64,000 nucleotides of DNA from CAVSCD01 sp963726335 (GCA_963726335.1 CAVSCD010000004.1:310001-374000), one strand, 5' to 3'; shown: positions 27,483 to 36,897, counted from the first letter of the stretch. Translations and numbers: made by a program. Notes: generated from the sequence alone by a model not told the origin.

Positions 27483-29421
27483 CTACATCTTCTCCGGCTG
27501 GGGGATCCCCATCAGGCCGAGCGTCCGGTCCAGGATCTCACGCACGTAAAGGACGGCGGCGATCCGAAGCCTCTTCAGCCCGGCATTATTCTCGTTGAGC
27601 AGTGAATAGAGATGATAATAGGAATTTGTTTTCTGGCAGAGGATGAAGGCGAATTTCGCGAGGTGCGAAAACTCGAGCGAGCAGACCGAGTGGAGGACAT
27701 GCTCTTCGAACTGCGCCGCGAAGGTGACCAGGTCCCAGAAATCCGCCGCCTCGCGCTCGGTGAGCCCGGCGGTCGAAAGATCCACGGTCTCGACGAGCCG
27801 CCGAACTTCTTCCTCGCCGGCCCCCTCGCGCTCCGCCAGCTTGCGGAAGATGCTGCTCAGCCGGACGCGCGTGTACTGAAGATAGGGCCCGGTCTCGCCT
27901 TCGAAGCTCAGGGCCTCCTCGAAGTCGAAGACGATGATCGAGTTCCTGGCGAACTTGAGCATGAAGTAGCGCAGCGCGCCGCAAGCGATGGCCCTGGAGA
28001 TATCGGCCCGGGTCCCGGAGGCCAGGTCCGGATGACGCTTGCCGACCTCGGCCAAGGCTTTGGCTTCGAGCCGGTCGAGCAGATCGTCGGCCTTGACGCC
28101 GAGCCCCTTGCGTCCCGAGACCTCGAGGAAACTCCGGTCTTTCTCCTCGTCGCGGACTTCATAGCCCAGCTCCTTGAGGCTCTTCGGAGACAGCGCGACC
28201 ATCTCGTAGGCGAAATGGATCGACCGTCCGGCCTGCTCTTCGAAACCCAGGGAGCTGAGCCCCTGGGCGACGATCTTCTGGAGGTAGGCCTGGCGGGAGT
28301 CAATGACGTTATAAACCGTGCTCGCGCCGCCGAAGGCCAGCGGCCGCGAGTTGGGCGACCGTGCTCGAGATCCAGAGCGTTTTCCCGCCCTCCTCGAGGA
28401 ACGGCTCATAATAGAAGTCCCGCCCCAGGAGGCCGAACTTCCAGAGCTGGTAGGCGATATCCTTGCCCACGTAGGTGACGGTCCCGTCCGAGCGGACGAT
28501 GACCTTCTCCTTCTCTTCGCCCTCGGCGAAGATCATGACCCAGCAGCCGGCGTTGACGCCGGCCGCGGCGAGGGTGATGGCGCCCCTCTCTTTGAGCAAG
28601 GTGAAGGCCTTTTCCCAGAATTTCAGGCCGAGGATGCTGCTTTCGCAGGGCAGCAGGTCATAAGCGACGCCGATCCTCTTCATGGTCTCCAGGTGCGCGC
28701 CGACGATGCGGCGCGAAACGGCCTGGCCGATGGCCGCCTCCTCGCCTTCACCGTGTTCGATCTTCTTCAGGATCGCCCCGCGCCGTTCCAGGGCCTCGGG
28801 GTGCGACGCCAGGTAGGACGAAGTGCGGGCGTAGAGCTCCCAGCAATAGTAGTCGAAACGGCCGGGCACGGCTTCGAGGTCGGCGAGTCCTTTTTTCTCG
28901 AGGTCCATGATACCGAAGACGACGTCGACGACCTGGACGCCGGTATCGTCGATGTAGTTCTGGACTTCGACGTTCTCGCCTTTGTGGCGCAGGCAGCGCG
29001 CCAGAGTATCGCCCAGGCAGGCGTTGCGAAGATGGCCGATGTGGGCGGCCTTGTTGGGGTTGATGTTGGTGTGCTCGATGATGATCTTTTTTTCCTCGGG
29101 CGCCGGCCGGGAAGCGTCGAGCGCCGCCAGGGCCGCCCGGAAGAAGAGCCGCCGGTCGAGGAAGAAATTGATGTAACCCGGTCCGGCGATCTCGGCCCTG
29201 GCGATCCCCTCGATCCCGGACAGATGCTCCAGCATTTCGCCGGCCAGCCGGCGGGGGTTGGTCTTGAGCTCTCTGGCCAGCTTGAAGGGGAAGGTAACGC
29301 TCAGGTCCCCGAACTCCGGACGGGGAGGGTAGCCGAACTCGATGTCGGTATCCTTCAGGGGGTACCTCTTCCCGAGCCGGGCGAATAAATCTTCTCGGAG
29401 ACGTTTTTTCAGGGGAATCAT
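27483..29421 (-). CDS. argS: Arginyl-tRNA synthetase (one frameshift)
   Basis: A class I aminoacyl-tRNA synthetase spanning about 646 codons in two overlapping frames. The N-terminal part (29421 to about 28354) has the tRNA-binding additional domain and the HIGH signature in NKAAHIGHLRN. The C-terminal part resumes at FGGASTVYNVIDSRQAYLQK. It carries VSGRKGLGVKADDLLD at the KMSK-loop position and the anticodon-binding DALR domain (ARNSIIVFDFEEAL, TGPYLQYTRVRLSSI). The frame changes in a GGG/CCC run near 28353-28356. ArgRS is essential and normally single-copy, so a one-base consensus error is the simplest reading. A promoter (TTGCCG-16-TATAAT) lies 12 nt before the ATG. Confidence 0.92.
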
Positions 29422-29433
29422 GAGTCGGGACGT

Positions 29434-29461
29434 ATTATAGCAAAAAACTCTCTCCCGGCAA
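29434..29461 (-). promoter_or_regulatory. Promoter of argS (short or no leader)
   Basis: On the minus strand TTGCCG (29461-29456), a 16-nt spacer and a perfect TATAAT (29439-29434). Twelve bases separate it from the argS ATG, giving a leader of about 5 nt. It is divergent from the gcvT promoter. Confidence 0.6.
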
Positions 29462-29486
29462 GGGGGACGCCGCCCCGCCGGCCGGC

Positions 29487-29514
29487 TTGCAGGGCCGGGT
29501 CTCTATGTGATAAT
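29487..29514 (+). promoter_or_regulatory. Promoter of gcvT
   Basis: TTGCAG (29487-29492), a 16-nt spacer and GATAAT (29509-29514), with TG directly before the -10 box. A leader of about 23 nt contains GAGAGG before the ATG at 29544. No glycine riboswitch fits in this 122-bp divergent gap. Confidence 0.5.
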
Positions 29515-29543
29515 AAAAAAGTTCAGGATCGAGAGGTGCACTG

Positions 29544-30647
29544 ATGAAAAAAACCAGGTTCCATGACCGCCACAAGGCGCTCGGCGCCCGGATGATCGAA
29601 TTCTCCGGCTGGGAGATGCCCGTCGAGTACAGCGGGATCATCGACGAACATCTCGCTGTCAGGACAAGAGCCGGGCTGTTCGACGTCAGCCACATGGGAG
29701 AGATCTTCGTCTCGGGGCGGGAGGCTCTTGCCTTCATCCAGCATCTCACGCCGAACGACGCCTCGCGGCTGGCGATCAACCAGGTCCAATACAGCGCGCT
29801 GACCACCCCCCAGGGCACATTCGTCGACGACATGCTCGTTTACCGCCTGGCTCCCGAGAGATTTCTTCTGGTCGTCAACGCCGCCAACGTCGACAAGGAC
29901 TTCGCCTGGGTGGCCGGACGGCAGGCGGGGTTTTCGGTCGAGCTCGACAACGCGAGCGGCGAATACTCGCAGCTTGCGCTCCAGGGCCCGGCGGCGGAAG
30001 GGATCCTCCAGCCCCTCACGGACATTCCCCTGGCGCAACTCAAGGCCTTTTGGGCGGCTTCGGGCAAGGTCGCTGGTATCGATTCCCTCGTCTCGCGGAC
30101 CGGATACACGGGCGAGGACGGTTTCGAGATCTACACGGCCTCCCCGGAGCCCCGCGCTATCTGGGACGGGATCGTCGACCGGGGCAGGGAGCACGGCCTG
30201 CTGCCGATCGGACTGGGGGCCCGCGACACCCTGCGGCTCGAGGCGAAGCTCATGCTCTACGGTAACGACATCGACGAGACGACGACGGTGCTCGAGGCCG
30301 ACCTCAAGTGGATCGTCAAGTTCAGGAAAGGCGATTTTCTGGGAAAAGAAGCGCTGGAGCGTCAGCTCGCCGAAGGAGTCAAGCGGAAGCTGGCCGGGTT
30401 CGAGCTCGTCGACCGCGGCATCCCCAGGCCGCATTACCCCGTCTATGCAAGGGGTGAGGCCATCGGCCAGGTCGCCTCGGGCACTTTCGGCCCGTTCCTC
30501 AAGAAGAGCATCGGGCTGGCCTATCTTCCTGTCGAGCTGACCGCCGTGGACACGGAGATCGAGATCGGGATACGGGACAAGCGGGCCAAGGCCAAAGTGG
30601 TGCCGACGCCTTTTTACAAGCGTCCGGAGAAGACAGGGAACTTTTAA
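29544..30647 (+). CDS. gcvT: Glycine cleavage system T protein (aminomethyltransferase)
   Basis: A 367-residue protein that releases ammonia from the aminomethyl-lipoyl group of GcvH and passes the methylene to tetrahydrofolate. MKKTRFHDRHKALGARMIEFSGWEMPVEY is the canonical start. FDVSHMGEI and QYSALTTPQGTFVDDMLVYR line the folate site. SRTGYTGEDGFEIY, GLGARDTLRLEAKLMLYGNDI (with the catalytic Asp in the RDTLR segment) and a C-terminal GQVASGTFGPFLKKSIGLAY barrel complete the fold. It is the first gene of the gcv-gly cluster. Confidence 0.97.
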   Translation: MKKTRFHDRHKALGARMIEFSGWEMPVEYSGIIDEHLAVRTRAGLFDVSHMGEIFVSGREALAFIQHLTPNDASRLAINQVQYSALTTPQGTFVDDMLVYRLAPERFLLVVNAANVDKDFAWVAGRQAGFSVELDNASGEYSQLALQGPAAEGILQPLTDIPLAQLKAFWAASGKVAGIDSLVSRTGYTGEDGFEIYTASPEPRAIWDGIVDRGREHGLLPIGLGARDTLRLEAKLMLYGNDIDETTTVLEADLKWIVKFRKGDFLGKEALERQLAEGVKRKLAGFELVDRGIPRPHYPVYARGEAIGQVASGTFGPFLKKSIGLAYLPVELTAVDTEIEIGIRDKRAKAKVVPTPFYKRPEKTGNF

Positions 30648-30685
30648 GGAGTGGGTTTTGATCGACTGGAAAAGGGCTTTGACGG

Positions 30686-30709
30686 GTGAGAACTGGACCA
30701 GTTCTTCAC
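30686..30709. promoter_or_regulatory. Near-perfect palindrome upstream of gcvH
   Basis: GTGAGAACTGG and CCAGTTCTTCAC flank a single A, forming a 24-nt inverted repeat with one bulge. It ends 4 bases before the proposed gcvH -35 box. There is no T-run after it, so an operator is more likely than a terminator. Confidence 0.35.
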
Positions 30710-30712
30710 AAT

Positions 30713-30742
30713 CTGTCAAAACAGCCGTGTTTATTGTAGAAT
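30713..30742 (+). promoter_or_regulatory. Possible promoter of gcvH
   Basis: CTGTCA (30713-30718), an 18-nt spacer and TAGAAT (30737-30742). A leader of about 20 nt carries AGAGGAGG (30755-30762) before the ATG at 30769. The -35 box is weak. Confidence 0.45.
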
Positions 30743-30768
30743 AACCGGACTCAAAGAGGAGGCATCCG

Positions 30769-31155
30769 ATGTATCCTGGCGATTTTCATTACAGCAAGGA
30801 CCACGAATGGGTGAAGCTCGACGGTGACACGGCCGTGATGGGCATCACCGATTTCGCCCAGAAACAGCTGGGCGACGTTGTCTACGTCGAGCTGCCGGCG
30901 GTCGGCGCCGAGCTCACTGCCCGGCAGACGGTCGGCGTCATCGAGTCCGTCAAGGCCGTCTCGGATATCTACTCGCCGGTCTCCGGAAAGGTTATTGAGG
31001 TCAATTCGGCGCTCAACGACGGGCCCGAAACCCTGAATCAGGACCCCCACGGCAAGGGCTGGATCATCAAGCTCGCGATCAAGGACAGGTCCGAGCTGGA
31101 CAACCTCCTGAGCGCCTCCGATTACGAAAGATACGTGGAGGGCCTGGGGGCATGA
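30769..31155 (+). CDS. gcvH: Glycine cleavage system H protein (lipoyl carrier)
   Basis: A 128-residue carrier that shuttles the aminomethyl group between the P and T proteins on a lipoyl-lysine. The lipoylation site is the Lys in GVIESVKAVSDIYSPVSG (residue about 63). The N-terminal YPGDFHYSKDHEWVKLDGD is canonical. A strong AGAGGAGG lies six bases upstream. The stop overlaps the gcvPA start (ATGA). Confidence 0.97.
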   Translation: MYPGDFHYSKDHEWVKLDGDTAVMGITDFAQKQLGDVVYVELPAVGAELTARQTVGVIESVKAVSDIYSPVSGKVIEVNSALNDGPETLNQDPHGKGWIIKLAIKDRSELDNLLSASDYERYVEGLGA

Positions 31156-32498
31156 GCTATATCTCCCTGAGCGAGGACGACCGCAAGGCGATGCTCTCGA
31201 CCATCGGGATCGCCTCGGTCGACGAGCTTTTCTGCTGCATACCGGACGAGATCCGGATGAAAGGCGAGCTCGACCTGCCCTCGCCCATGGCCGAGCCGGA
31301 CCTGGTCCGGCACTTCCGGGAGATTGCCGCGCGGAACCAGGCGCCGGGCACGCTGTCCTTCCTGGGCGCCGGGGCCTATCCGCACTTCATCCCGTATGTC
31401 GTCGATTACCTCAGCTCGCGGGGTGAGTTCATCAGTCCCTACACTCCCTACCAGCCCGAGGTCAGCCAGGGCACCCTTCAGGTCGTTTTCGAGTATCAGA
31501 CGCTGATCTGCCAGCTGACCGGCATGGAGATCGCGAACGCGTCCATGTACGAGGGCGCATCGGCGGCCGCCGAGGCCGTATTGATGGCACACCGGCTCAA
31601 GAACAAGCCCAAGGTGCTGATTGCCGAGACGACCCACCCCGAATACCGCGAGGTCGTCGGCACCTACGTGAAAAACCTGCCCGTGAGGATCGATGAGGTC
31701 GGGTACGGGGCCGACGGGTCCCTCGACCTCGCCGACCTGGAGCGAAAGCTCGATGCCGAAACCGGGGCGGTCGTCTGCCAATCGCCCAACTTCTTCGGCA
31801 TCGCGGAGAACCTCGACCGCATCGGCGAGCTGGCCCACGCGCGTCAGGCGCTGTTCGTGGTCATCGTCGCCGAGGCGGCGTCGCTCGGCCTTCTCAAGTC
31901 CCCGGGAGCGTCGGGCGCCGACATCGTCGCCGGTGAAGGCCAGTCTTTCGGACTGCCCCTCGGGTTCGGCGGACCCTATCTCGGGTTCATGTCCTGCCGG
32001 AAGGAGTTCGTCCGACAGTTTCCCGGCCGGATCGCCGGCCGGACGAAAGACAGCGCCGGTCGGAGCGGATTCGTCCTCACCCTATCGACGCGGGAGCAGC
32101 ACATCCGCCGCGAGAAAGCGACCTCCAACATCTGCACGAACCAGGCGTGGTGCGCCCTGCGGGCGGCCATCTATCTCGAGACGCTCGGCCGCGACGGCCT
32201 GCGTCAAGTGGCCTTGCAGAATGTCCAAAAGGCTAACTACGCCCTGGACAGGCTCTCGGAGATCCCGGGCGTCGGCCGGAAGTTCGGGGGGGCGGTTTTC
32301 AACGAGTTCGTCGTTGATTTCGGCGGCCGCTGGCCGGAAATCGAATCGCAACTCCTCAGACAGGGTGTCGCGGCGGGGCTCGGCCTCGAGCGCTATTATC
32401 CGGCGCTCAAAGGCTGCGCCCTGGTCTGCGTGACCGAGGCCCATCGAAAAGAGGACATCGACAGGCTGGCCCGGCTGGTCAAGGAGGTCCTGCGATGA
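31152..32498 (+). CDS. gcvPA: Glycine decarboxylase subunit 1
   Basis: A 448-residue subunit of the two-part glycine decarboxylase, the non-PLP half. It has SFLGAGAYPHFIPYVVDYLSSRGEF near residue 70, YTPYQPEVSQGTLQVVFEYQTLICQLTGMEIANASMYEGASAAAEAV near 95, and LTLSTREQHIRREKATSNICTNQAW near 315. With GcvPB it decarboxylates glycine and loads the aminomethyl group on GcvH. Both gene boundaries are ATGA overlaps, giving strict co-translation with gcvH and gcvPB. Confidence 0.96.
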   Translation: MSYISLSEDDRKAMLSTIGIASVDELFCCIPDEIRMKGELDLPSPMAEPDLVRHFREIAARNQAPGTLSFLGAGAYPHFIPYVVDYLSSRGEFISPYTPYQPEVSQGTLQVVFEYQTLICQLTGMEIANASMYEGASAAAEAVLMAHRLKNKPKVLIAETTHPEYREVVGTYVKNLPVRIDEVGYGADGSLDLADLERKLDAETGAVVCQSPNFFGIAENLDRIGELAHARQALFVVIVAEAASLGLLKSPGASGADIVAGEGQSFGLPLGFGGPYLGFMSCRKEFVRQFPGRIAGRTKDSAGRSGFVLTLSTREQHIRREKATSNICTNQAWCALRAAIYLETLGRDGLRQVALQNVQKANYALDRLSEIPGVGRKFGGAVFNEFVVDFGGRWPEIESQLLRQGVAAGLGLERYYPALKGCALVCVTEAHRKEDIDRLARLVKEVLR

Positions 32499-33943
32499 GC
32501 CGAGAACCCTTGATCTTCGAGAAGAGCCGCTCCGGCAGGACGGCCTTCAACCTCCCCGCGCTCGATGTCCCGGAGGAGCCCGCCCTGCTGGCGGAACTGC
32601 CTCTGCGCGATGACATCGCCGGGTTCCCCCAGGTTTCCGAGCTCGAGGTCGTCCGGCATTTCACGAGACTCTCCCAGACCAATTTCTGCATCGACACGAA
32701 TTTCTACCCTCTGGGCTCCTGCACGATGAAGTATAACCCCAAGGTCAACGAAAAGATCGCCGCCTTGGAAGGCTTTCTGGGCTCCCACCCCCTGGCGCCG
32801 GCCGGTCTAGTGCAGGGGAACCTCGAGCTCCTGAAAACGCTCGAACGTTTTCTCATGGAGATCACGGGCATGGACGCCTTCACCCTCCAGCCGGCGGCGG
32901 GAGCGCACGGGGAGCTCACCGGCATGATGATCATCCGCGCCTTTCTCGGCGACAGGGGAGACCCTCGCCAGGTCGTGCTGATCCCTGATTCCGCGCACGG
33001 CACGAACCCGTCGAGCGCCCACCTCTGCGGCTACCGGGTTCAGGAAACCCGGTCGAACGACGCCGGGACCGTCGACCTCGCCGCTCTGGAGAGCCTGATG
33101 ACGGAGGAGGTGGCGGCCCTGATGATCACCAACCCCAACACGCTGGGCGTGTTCGAGCCTGACATCCTGAGGGTGTCCGAGATCGTCCACGCCAAAGGGG
33201 GCCTCGTCTACATGGACGGCGCCAACATGAACGCCTTGATCGGGAAATTCCGGCCGGGCGACATGGGCGTCGACGTCATGCACCTCAACCTCCACAAGAC
33301 CTTTTCCACGCCGCACGGCGGCGGGGGGCCGGGTTCGGGCCCCGTGGGCGTCAAATCGGGACTCGCTCCTTACCTCCCGGTGCCCGTTGTCGAAAAGACG
33401 GCCGGCGGCTGGGTGCTCGACTATGACCGGCCGAAATCGATCGGCCGGGTCCGGAGCTTCCAAGGGAACTTCCTGGTCATGGTCAAGGCGCTGGCCTATC
33501 TCCTGACCCTCGGAGCCTCCGGGTTGAAGGAACTCGCCGAGGTCGCGGTGCTCAACGCCAACTACATCCGGAAATCCCTGGAGGGGATCTACGACCTGAA
33601 ATACCCGTCGGCGACCCTCCACGAGTGCGTTTTCTCCGACAAACTCCAGAAGGAACACGGCGTCCAGAATATCGACATCGCCAAGCGCCTGATCGATTTC
33701 GGGCTTCATCCGCCGACCATGTCCTTCCCGCTCGTCGTCCACGGCGCCTTGATGATCGAGCCCACGGAGACCGAAAGCAAGGCGGACCTCGACGAATTCA
33801 TCCTGGCGATGAAGACCATCGCCAGGGAAGCCGCCGAGACGCCGGACGTCGTCAAGTCGGCGCCCCACGATTCCTATGTCGGACGCCTCGACGAGACCGG
33901 GGCGGCCAGGAATCCCGTCTTACGGTGGGAAGGGGAGGGGTAA
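32495..33943 (+). CDS. gcvPB: Glycine decarboxylase subunit 2 (PLP-binding)
   Basis: A 482-residue PLP-carrying subunit. The Schiff-base lysine lies in VMHLNLHKTFSTPHGGGGPGSG, near residue 268. Other family features are FYPLGSCTMKYNPKVNE near 70, LQPAAGAHGELTGMMIIRAF near 130 and DSAHGTNPSSAHLCGY near 165. The C-terminal SFPLVVHGALMIEPTETESKADLDEFI is also typical. It forms the P protein with GcvPA. GGGGAGGGG at its 3' end provides the ribosome site for glyQ seven bases downstream. Confidence 0.97.
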   Translation: MSREPLIFEKSRSGRTAFNLPALDVPEEPALLAELPLRDDIAGFPQVSELEVVRHFTRLSQTNFCIDTNFYPLGSCTMKYNPKVNEKIAALEGFLGSHPLAPAGLVQGNLELLKTLERFLMEITGMDAFTLQPAAGAHGELTGMMIIRAFLGDRGDPRQVVLIPDSAHGTNPSSAHLCGYRVQETRSNDAGTVDLAALESLMTEEVAALMITNPNTLGVFEPDILRVSEIVHAKGGLVYMDGANMNALIGKFRPGDMGVDVMHLNLHKTFSTPHGGGGPGSGPVGVKSGLAPYLPVPVVEKTAGGWVLDYDRPKSIGRVRSFQGNFLVMVKALAYLLTLGASGLKELAEVAVLNANYIRKSLEGIYDLKYPSATLHECVFSDKLQKEHGVQNIDIAKRLIDFGLHPPTMSFPLVVHGALMIEPTETESKADLDEFILAMKTIAREAAETPDVVKSAPHDSYVGRLDETGAARNPVLRWEGEG

Positions 33944-33949
33944 ACCAGC

Positions 33950-34798
33950 ATGTCCCTCCAGAACCTCATCCTGGGCCTGCAGCGGTATTGGGCCGGCCAG
34001 GGCTGTTATCTAGCCCAAACTTATGACGTCGAAGTGGGGGCCGGGACGATGACCCCGGACACGTTCTTCCGGGTCCTCGACCGCCGGCCGTGGCGCGTCG
34101 GCTACGTGCAGCCGTCTCGGCGGCCGACCGACGGCCGATACGGGGAGAACCCCCACCGGGTCCAAAAACATCTCCAGTACCAAGTCATCATCAAGCCCTC
34201 GCCGGACGATATCCAGCAGCTCTATATCGACAGCCTCAAGTCGCTGGGCATCGACCTGGGCGAACACGATCTCCGGTTCGACGAGGACGACTGGGAATCC
34301 CCGACGATCGGGGCCTGGGGCGTGGGCTGGCAGGTCATGCTGGACGGGCTGGAGATCAGCCAGTTCACCTACTTCCAGCAAGCCGGCGGGATCGACCTCT
34401 TCCCCGTGCCCGTCGAGATCACCTACGGCCTCGAGCGGTTGGAGATGTTCCTGGAGGGCAAGGAGGATATCTACGACCTCCAGTGGTCGGACGACGTCAC
34501 CTACCGGGACCTCCGGCTTCGCGAAGAGCGCGAGTTCTCCGATTACAATTTTAACCAGGCGAATGTCGAAGGGCTGAAGGCGTCGTTCGCCCTCTCGGAA
34601 AAAGAAGCCGGGACGTTGATCGACGGGGGGCTTCTTCTTCCGGCTTACGACATGTGCTTGAAATGCTCCCACCTGTTCAACCTGCTGGACGCCCGCGGAG
34701 CGATCAGCGTCACCGAACGGGTGAAGCTGATCGGCCAGATCCGGACGCTGGTGATCCGGGTGGCCGCCGGATATTGCGGAACGGACGCGGAACGATGA
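33950..34798 (+). CDS. glyQ: Glycyl-tRNA synthetase alpha subunit
   Basis: The 282-residue class II catalytic subunit of the bacterial alpha2beta2 GlyRS. The N-terminus contains LILGLQRYWAGQGCYLAQTYDVEVGAGTMTPDTFFRVL, then YVQPSRRPTDGRYGENPHRVQ, WGVGWQVMLDGLEISQFTYFQQAGGI and ITYGLERLEMFLEG. All are hallmarks of GlyQ. It overlaps glyS (ATGA at 34795-34798) and follows gcvPB, so glycine breakdown and glycine charging are encoded together. Confidence 0.98.
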   Translation: MSLQNLILGLQRYWAGQGCYLAQTYDVEVGAGTMTPDTFFRVLDRRPWRVGYVQPSRRPTDGRYGENPHRVQKHLQYQVIIKPSPDDIQQLYIDSLKSLGIDLGEHDLRFDEDDWESPTIGAWGVGWQVMLDGLEISQFTYFQQAGGIDLFPVPVEITYGLERLEMFLEGKEDIYDLQWSDDVTYRDLRLREEREFSDYNFNQANVEGLKASFALSEKEAGTLIDGGLLLPAYDMCLKCSHLFNLLDARGAISVTERVKLIGQIRTLVIRVAAGYCGTDAER

Positions 34799-36897
34799 CG
34801 GAATTCCTGCTCGAGATCAACACCGAGGAAATGCCCTCCTCGCATGTCAAGGCGGGGCTGGCCCAGCTCAAAGAGAAGATCGAGGCCGGGCTGGCGGCCC
34901 GCCGAATCGCCGTCGGCGCGCTGGAGACGATGGGCAGCTGCCGCAGGCTCGTGGTCCGGGGGGATATCGCCGCGCGCCAGGAGGACATGGAGGAAACGAT
35001 CATCGGGCCCCCCAAGGCGGCCGCCTTCCGCCCCGACGGGACCCCCGCGGCGGCGGCCCTGGGTTTTGCCAGGTCCCAGGGGGTCGACGTGGCGGCGCTC
35101 AAGGTCATGGAAACGCCGCGCGGCCTGTACGTCGGGGTGACAAAGACGGTCTCCGGCCTTTCGGCAGATGAGCTGCTGTCCGGGATGCTTCCCGGAATCA
35201 TCACCTCGCTCTCCTTCCCCAAGATGATGAAGTGGGGCGAATGCGGCCTCAGGTTCTCCCGGCCCATCAAGAATATCCTGTGCCTGCTCGGAGACCGGCC
35301 GCTCGCTTTTTCGATCGTCGGCCTGGAGGCTTCCGACCACACCTCCGGCCACAGGCTTCACGCTCCCGGCAAGTTCAAGGTCGCCAGAACGGCCGATGAG
35401 ACCGCTTTCGAGGCTTACCGCCGTCAACTCCGTGAGCGCCTTGTCATTCTCCAGGCGGAAGAGAGAAAAAAGATCATCCTGGAACAGGCCGGAGAGCGGC
35501 TGGCCGCAAGCGGCGCCGAGCTCTATCCCGACGAAGAGCTCCTCGATAAGCTCAGCTATGACGTGGAATGGCCGCAGGTCATCCGGGGCGCTTTCCCCGA
35601 GGAATACCTGGACCTGCCGATCGAGGTCCTCAGCATGGCTATGCGCGAGGGCCAGAAAGTCTTTTCGGTCGTCAAGGAGGGGCGCCAGCTCCCCGCGTTC
35701 ATCGGCATCACCGACACGCCGGGTGACCCGAAGTCGCTGATCTCGCGGGGCAACGAGAGGGTGCTCAGGGCCCGGCTCGAAGACGCGCGCTTTTTCTGGC
35801 AGCAGGACCGGAAGCGGCGCCTGGCCGAAAGGCGCGCCGGGCTGGCCAACGTTGTCTTTCAGCAACGCCTCGGAAGCTACGCGGACAAGACGGAGCGGCT
35901 GGAAGCGCTTGTCGGCGGCCTCTGTCAAGAGCTGGGCCGGGATGACCTGAAGCCGGACGCCGTCCAGGCCGCCGGGCTGTCCAAGATCGACCTGGTCACC
36001 GAGATGGTCCGAGAATTCCCGGCACTCCAGGGGAAAATGGGCGGGCTCTACGCCCGGGCGGAAGGCTGCCCGGACGCGGTCTGGCGCGCTGTTTACGAGC
36101 ACTACCTGCCGCTGAGCTTCGACGGCTCCCTGCCTGAAACGCTTTCGGGAGCGTTGCTTTCACTCGCCGACAAGATGGATTCGATCGTCGGTGTCATGGG
36201 CTTGGGCGTCCAGGTGACGGGCTCGAGCGACCCCTTCGGCCTGCGCCGGAGCGCCCACGGCATCGTCAGGATCATCCTCGACCGGGGCCTGAACGTTTCG
36301 TTCCGGAAGCTTGTCGCCGGGACGGCCTCGAGGTTCAGGGCGGATAAAAAGCAAGAACGTCCCCTCGAGGAAGTGATCGAGACTTGCCTGGGATTCTTCG
36401 AGCAGCGCCTGCGCCATATCTTCGAAACCCGGGGTTTTCGCTACGACCTGGTCAATGCGGCGCTGGCCGGCGGGCTGGACAACCTGAACTTCTGCCGGCT
36501 CCGGCTCGAGGCCCTGGACGGGCTGAAGGGGTCCGAGGAGTTCACGGCCCTGATCCTGATGGCCAAACGCGTCCATAATATCCTTCGCGGGGTCACTCCT
36601 TGCCCCGTCGACTCCGGGCTGTTCACCGCGCCCGAGGAAAAACAGCTGTTCGCGGCGCTGGCGCGAGTCGCTGAGACCGTGGTCCCGATGACCGCGGCCG
36701 GTGAATTCGCCGGAGCGCAGGCCGAGGTCCTTTCCTTGCGGGCGCCCCTGGGAACGTTTTTTGACAAGGTGCTCGTCATGGCAGAGGACCCGGAAGTCCG
36801 GCAGAACCGCCTGGGCCTGCTTCAGGCCATCGGTGGCCTCTTTTCCAAGTTGGCGGATTACTCCCTGATCGTCGTCGAAGGGGAGAAAACGGCCTAG
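34795..36897 (+). CDS. glyS: Glycyl-tRNA synthetase beta subunit
   Basis: A 700-residue beta subunit needed for tRNA recognition. The family N-terminus MTEFLLEINTEEMPSSHVKAGL is clear. The middle holds LSFPKMMKWGECGLRFSRPIKNILCLLG, the HD-like portion with ADKMDSIVGVMGLGVQVTGSSDPFGLRRSAHGIVRI near residue 460, and a C-terminal DALR-type anticodon domain (VMAEDPEVRQNRLGLLQAI). The start is the ATG at 34795 overlapping the glyQ stop; the longer upstream frame runs inside glyQ. It is the last gene of the operon, and a terminator lies 125 bases downstream. Confidence 0.97.
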   Translation: MTEFLLEINTEEMPSSHVKAGLAQLKEKIEAGLAARRIAVGALETMGSCRRLVVRGDIAARQEDMEETIIGPPKAAAFRPDGTPAAAALGFARSQGVDVAALKVMETPRGLYVGVTKTVSGLSADELLSGMLPGIITSLSFPKMMKWGECGLRFSRPIKNILCLLGDRPLAFSIVGLEASDHTSGHRLHAPGKFKVARTADETAFEAYRRQLRERLVILQAEERKKIILEQAGERLAASGAELYPDEELLDKLSYDVEWPQVIRGAFPEEYLDLPIEVLSMAMREGQKVFSVVKEGRQLPAFIGITDTPGDPKSLISRGNERVLRARLEDARFFWQQDRKRRLAERRAGLANVVFQQRLGSYADKTERLEALVGGLCQELGRDDLKPDAVQAAGLSKIDLVTEMVREFPALQGKMGGLYARAEGCPDAVWRAVYEHYLPLSFDGSLPETLSGALLSLADKMDSIVGVMGLGVQVTGSSDPFGLRRSAHGIVRIILDRGLNVSFRKLVAGTASRFRADKKQERPLEEVIETCLGFFEQRLRHIFETRGFRYDLVNAALAGGLDNLNFCRLRLEALDGLKGSEEFTALILMAKRVHNILRGVTPCPVDSGLFTAPEEKQLFAALARVAETVVPMTAAGEFAGAQAEVLSLRAPLGTFFDKVLVMAEDPEVRQNRLGLLQAIGGLFSKLADYSLIVVEGEKTA

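Noticed and set aside
29422..29543. Glycine riboswitch upstream of gcvT
   Set aside because: The 122-bp divergent region is nearly filled by two promoters, and I see no tandem glycine aptamer features.
34654..34794. Longer glyS beginning inside glyQ
   Set aside because: GlyS proteins start at the MTEFLLEINTEE segment; the ATG at 34795 overlaps the glyQ stop.
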